From the NCBI GenBank assembly GCA_964435775.1, contig CAYTAP010000059.1, positions 1-23,406 on the forward strand: a stretch of DNA of 23,406 bases. Direction: 5' to 3'. Of this stretch, positions 23,028 to 23,406 are shown in pieces (positions within the stretch are counted from its first letter, which is position 1; the number at the start of each line of letters is the position of its first letter). Position numbers and translations under genes: made by a program. Origin of the DNA: CAYTAP01 sp964435775. GTDB taxonomy: Bacteria > Planctomycetota > Phycisphaerae > Tepidisphaerales > Tepidisphaeraceae. The notes beneath the pieces are model-generated. The model searched no databases, was not told where the DNA came from, and saw only the letters and a list, made by a program, of their open reading frames with translations.

Positions 23028-23406
23028 TCAATGCGCCGCGGCGAACTTCGCGGATATTTTTGATGATGCCCGGCAGATCCCCATCGCCGCGCATCCGAGG
23101 GCAAGATGAAACAGCGCGCCTGGCCAGGGCGATGAGGGCAAGCCGTAGTTCACATCCTGCCCCAGCGCCGTCAACTGATACATGACCCGCTGCTGCGTCC
23201 AGATGCCCTGTTGCGGCATGATCCCGTTGATCGCCATCAGGGGATGCACGGCGGTGATCGGCGACACCCACCCTCCCCATGCGGGGTCGGCCAATGCCAT
23301 TGAGAGCCAGATCGGGCAGGTGAGCCACAGCAGCAGGATGACCACCGCCTGCGCGCCGCCCAGTCGCGTGGTTCGGAAGATTTGTGTGAGCAGCGTGGCG
23401 AGGGAT
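23028..23406 (-). CDS. Partial membrane protein, possibly ABC-2 permease (5' end outside window)
   Basis: The frame is open from the right edge to a stop at 23028-23030, giving the last 125 or so residues of a longer protein. Two hydrophobic stretches are visible: AVVILLLWLTCPIWLSMAL, near the start of the fragment, and ALFHLALGCAAMG, near the end. Between them is a polar loop, SPITAVHPLMAINGIMPQQ then GIWTQQRVMYQLTALGQDV. The loop between membrane segments ahead of a closing helix resembles ABC-2 type permeases, but the match is weak and this name is a guess. Any plausible start in view, such as GTG 23345, would be internal. The gene continues outside the window. Downstream on the same strand is the GT39-like gene. 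Confidence 0.55.
   Translation of the reverse strand, partial: SLATLLTQIFRTTRLGGAQAVVILLLWLTCPIWLSMALADPAWGGWVSPITAVHPLMAINGIMPQQGIWTQQRVMYQLTALGQDVNYGLPSSPWPGALFHLALGCAAMGICRASSKISAKFAAAH

Noticed and set aside
1..23406. CRISPR arrays, tRNA or rRNA genes, insertion-sequence transposases
   Set aside because: No regularly spaced repeats, no tRNA-like cloverleaf and no transposase-like protein were seen by reading.

Overview
The window looks like chromosomal DNA (or a metagenome bin) from a Gram-negative, high-GC bacterium of the Planctomycetota, most likely near the class Phycisphaerae. This is an inference. It rests on three proteins ending in PEP-CTERM sorting tails (VPEP, hydrophobic stretch, Arg-rich end), beta-strand-repeat surface proteins of a type common in planctomycetes, a lipid A gene (lpxB), large secreted proteins with a discoidin-like fold, and two kinds of intergenic inverted repeat that I associate with these genomes. 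Two runs of exactly ten Ns (7378-7387 and 8845-8854) are assembly gaps.

Layout. 1-5687 is housekeeping and envelope: a YkgJ-type Cys-cluster protein, lpxB, a membrane-anchored TPR-like protein on the minus strand, an inositol-monophosphatase-family enzyme and a front-end fatty-acid desaturase, with repeat hairpins between them. 5772-8399 is a tandem duplication. Each unit has a sigma70-like promoter, a leader of more than 200 nt, and a PEP-CTERM beta-strand-repeat protein; a factor-independent terminator follows each gene. 8680-9266 is a minus-strand BrnT/BrnA-like toxin-antitoxin pair, with a frameshifted toxin and an antitoxin split by a gap. 9485-13513 holds a PEP-CTERM SGNH hydrolase, an M48 metalloprotease, a 3-methyladenine DNA glycosylase and a secreted DUF4380-like protein. 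13633-19444 holds two tandem paralogues of about 950 residues, probably secreted carbohydrate-active proteins. 19487-23406 holds two convergent GT-C-type membrane glycosyltransferases and the 3' part of a membrane protein, possibly an ABC-2 permease.

How the parts may work together. Much of the window concerns the cell surface: lipid A, acyl-chain desaturation, exosortase-sorted surface proteins, a surface SGNH esterase, secreted sugar-binding or sugar-cleaving proteins and undecaprenyl- or polyprenyl-dependent glycosyltransferases. No exosortase is present here. The strongest unexplained signals are the duplicated structured leader of the PEP-CTERM genes, which includes a compensatory base change, and a 171-bp tract of perfect identity inside otherwise diverged paralogues, which looks like recent gene conversion.
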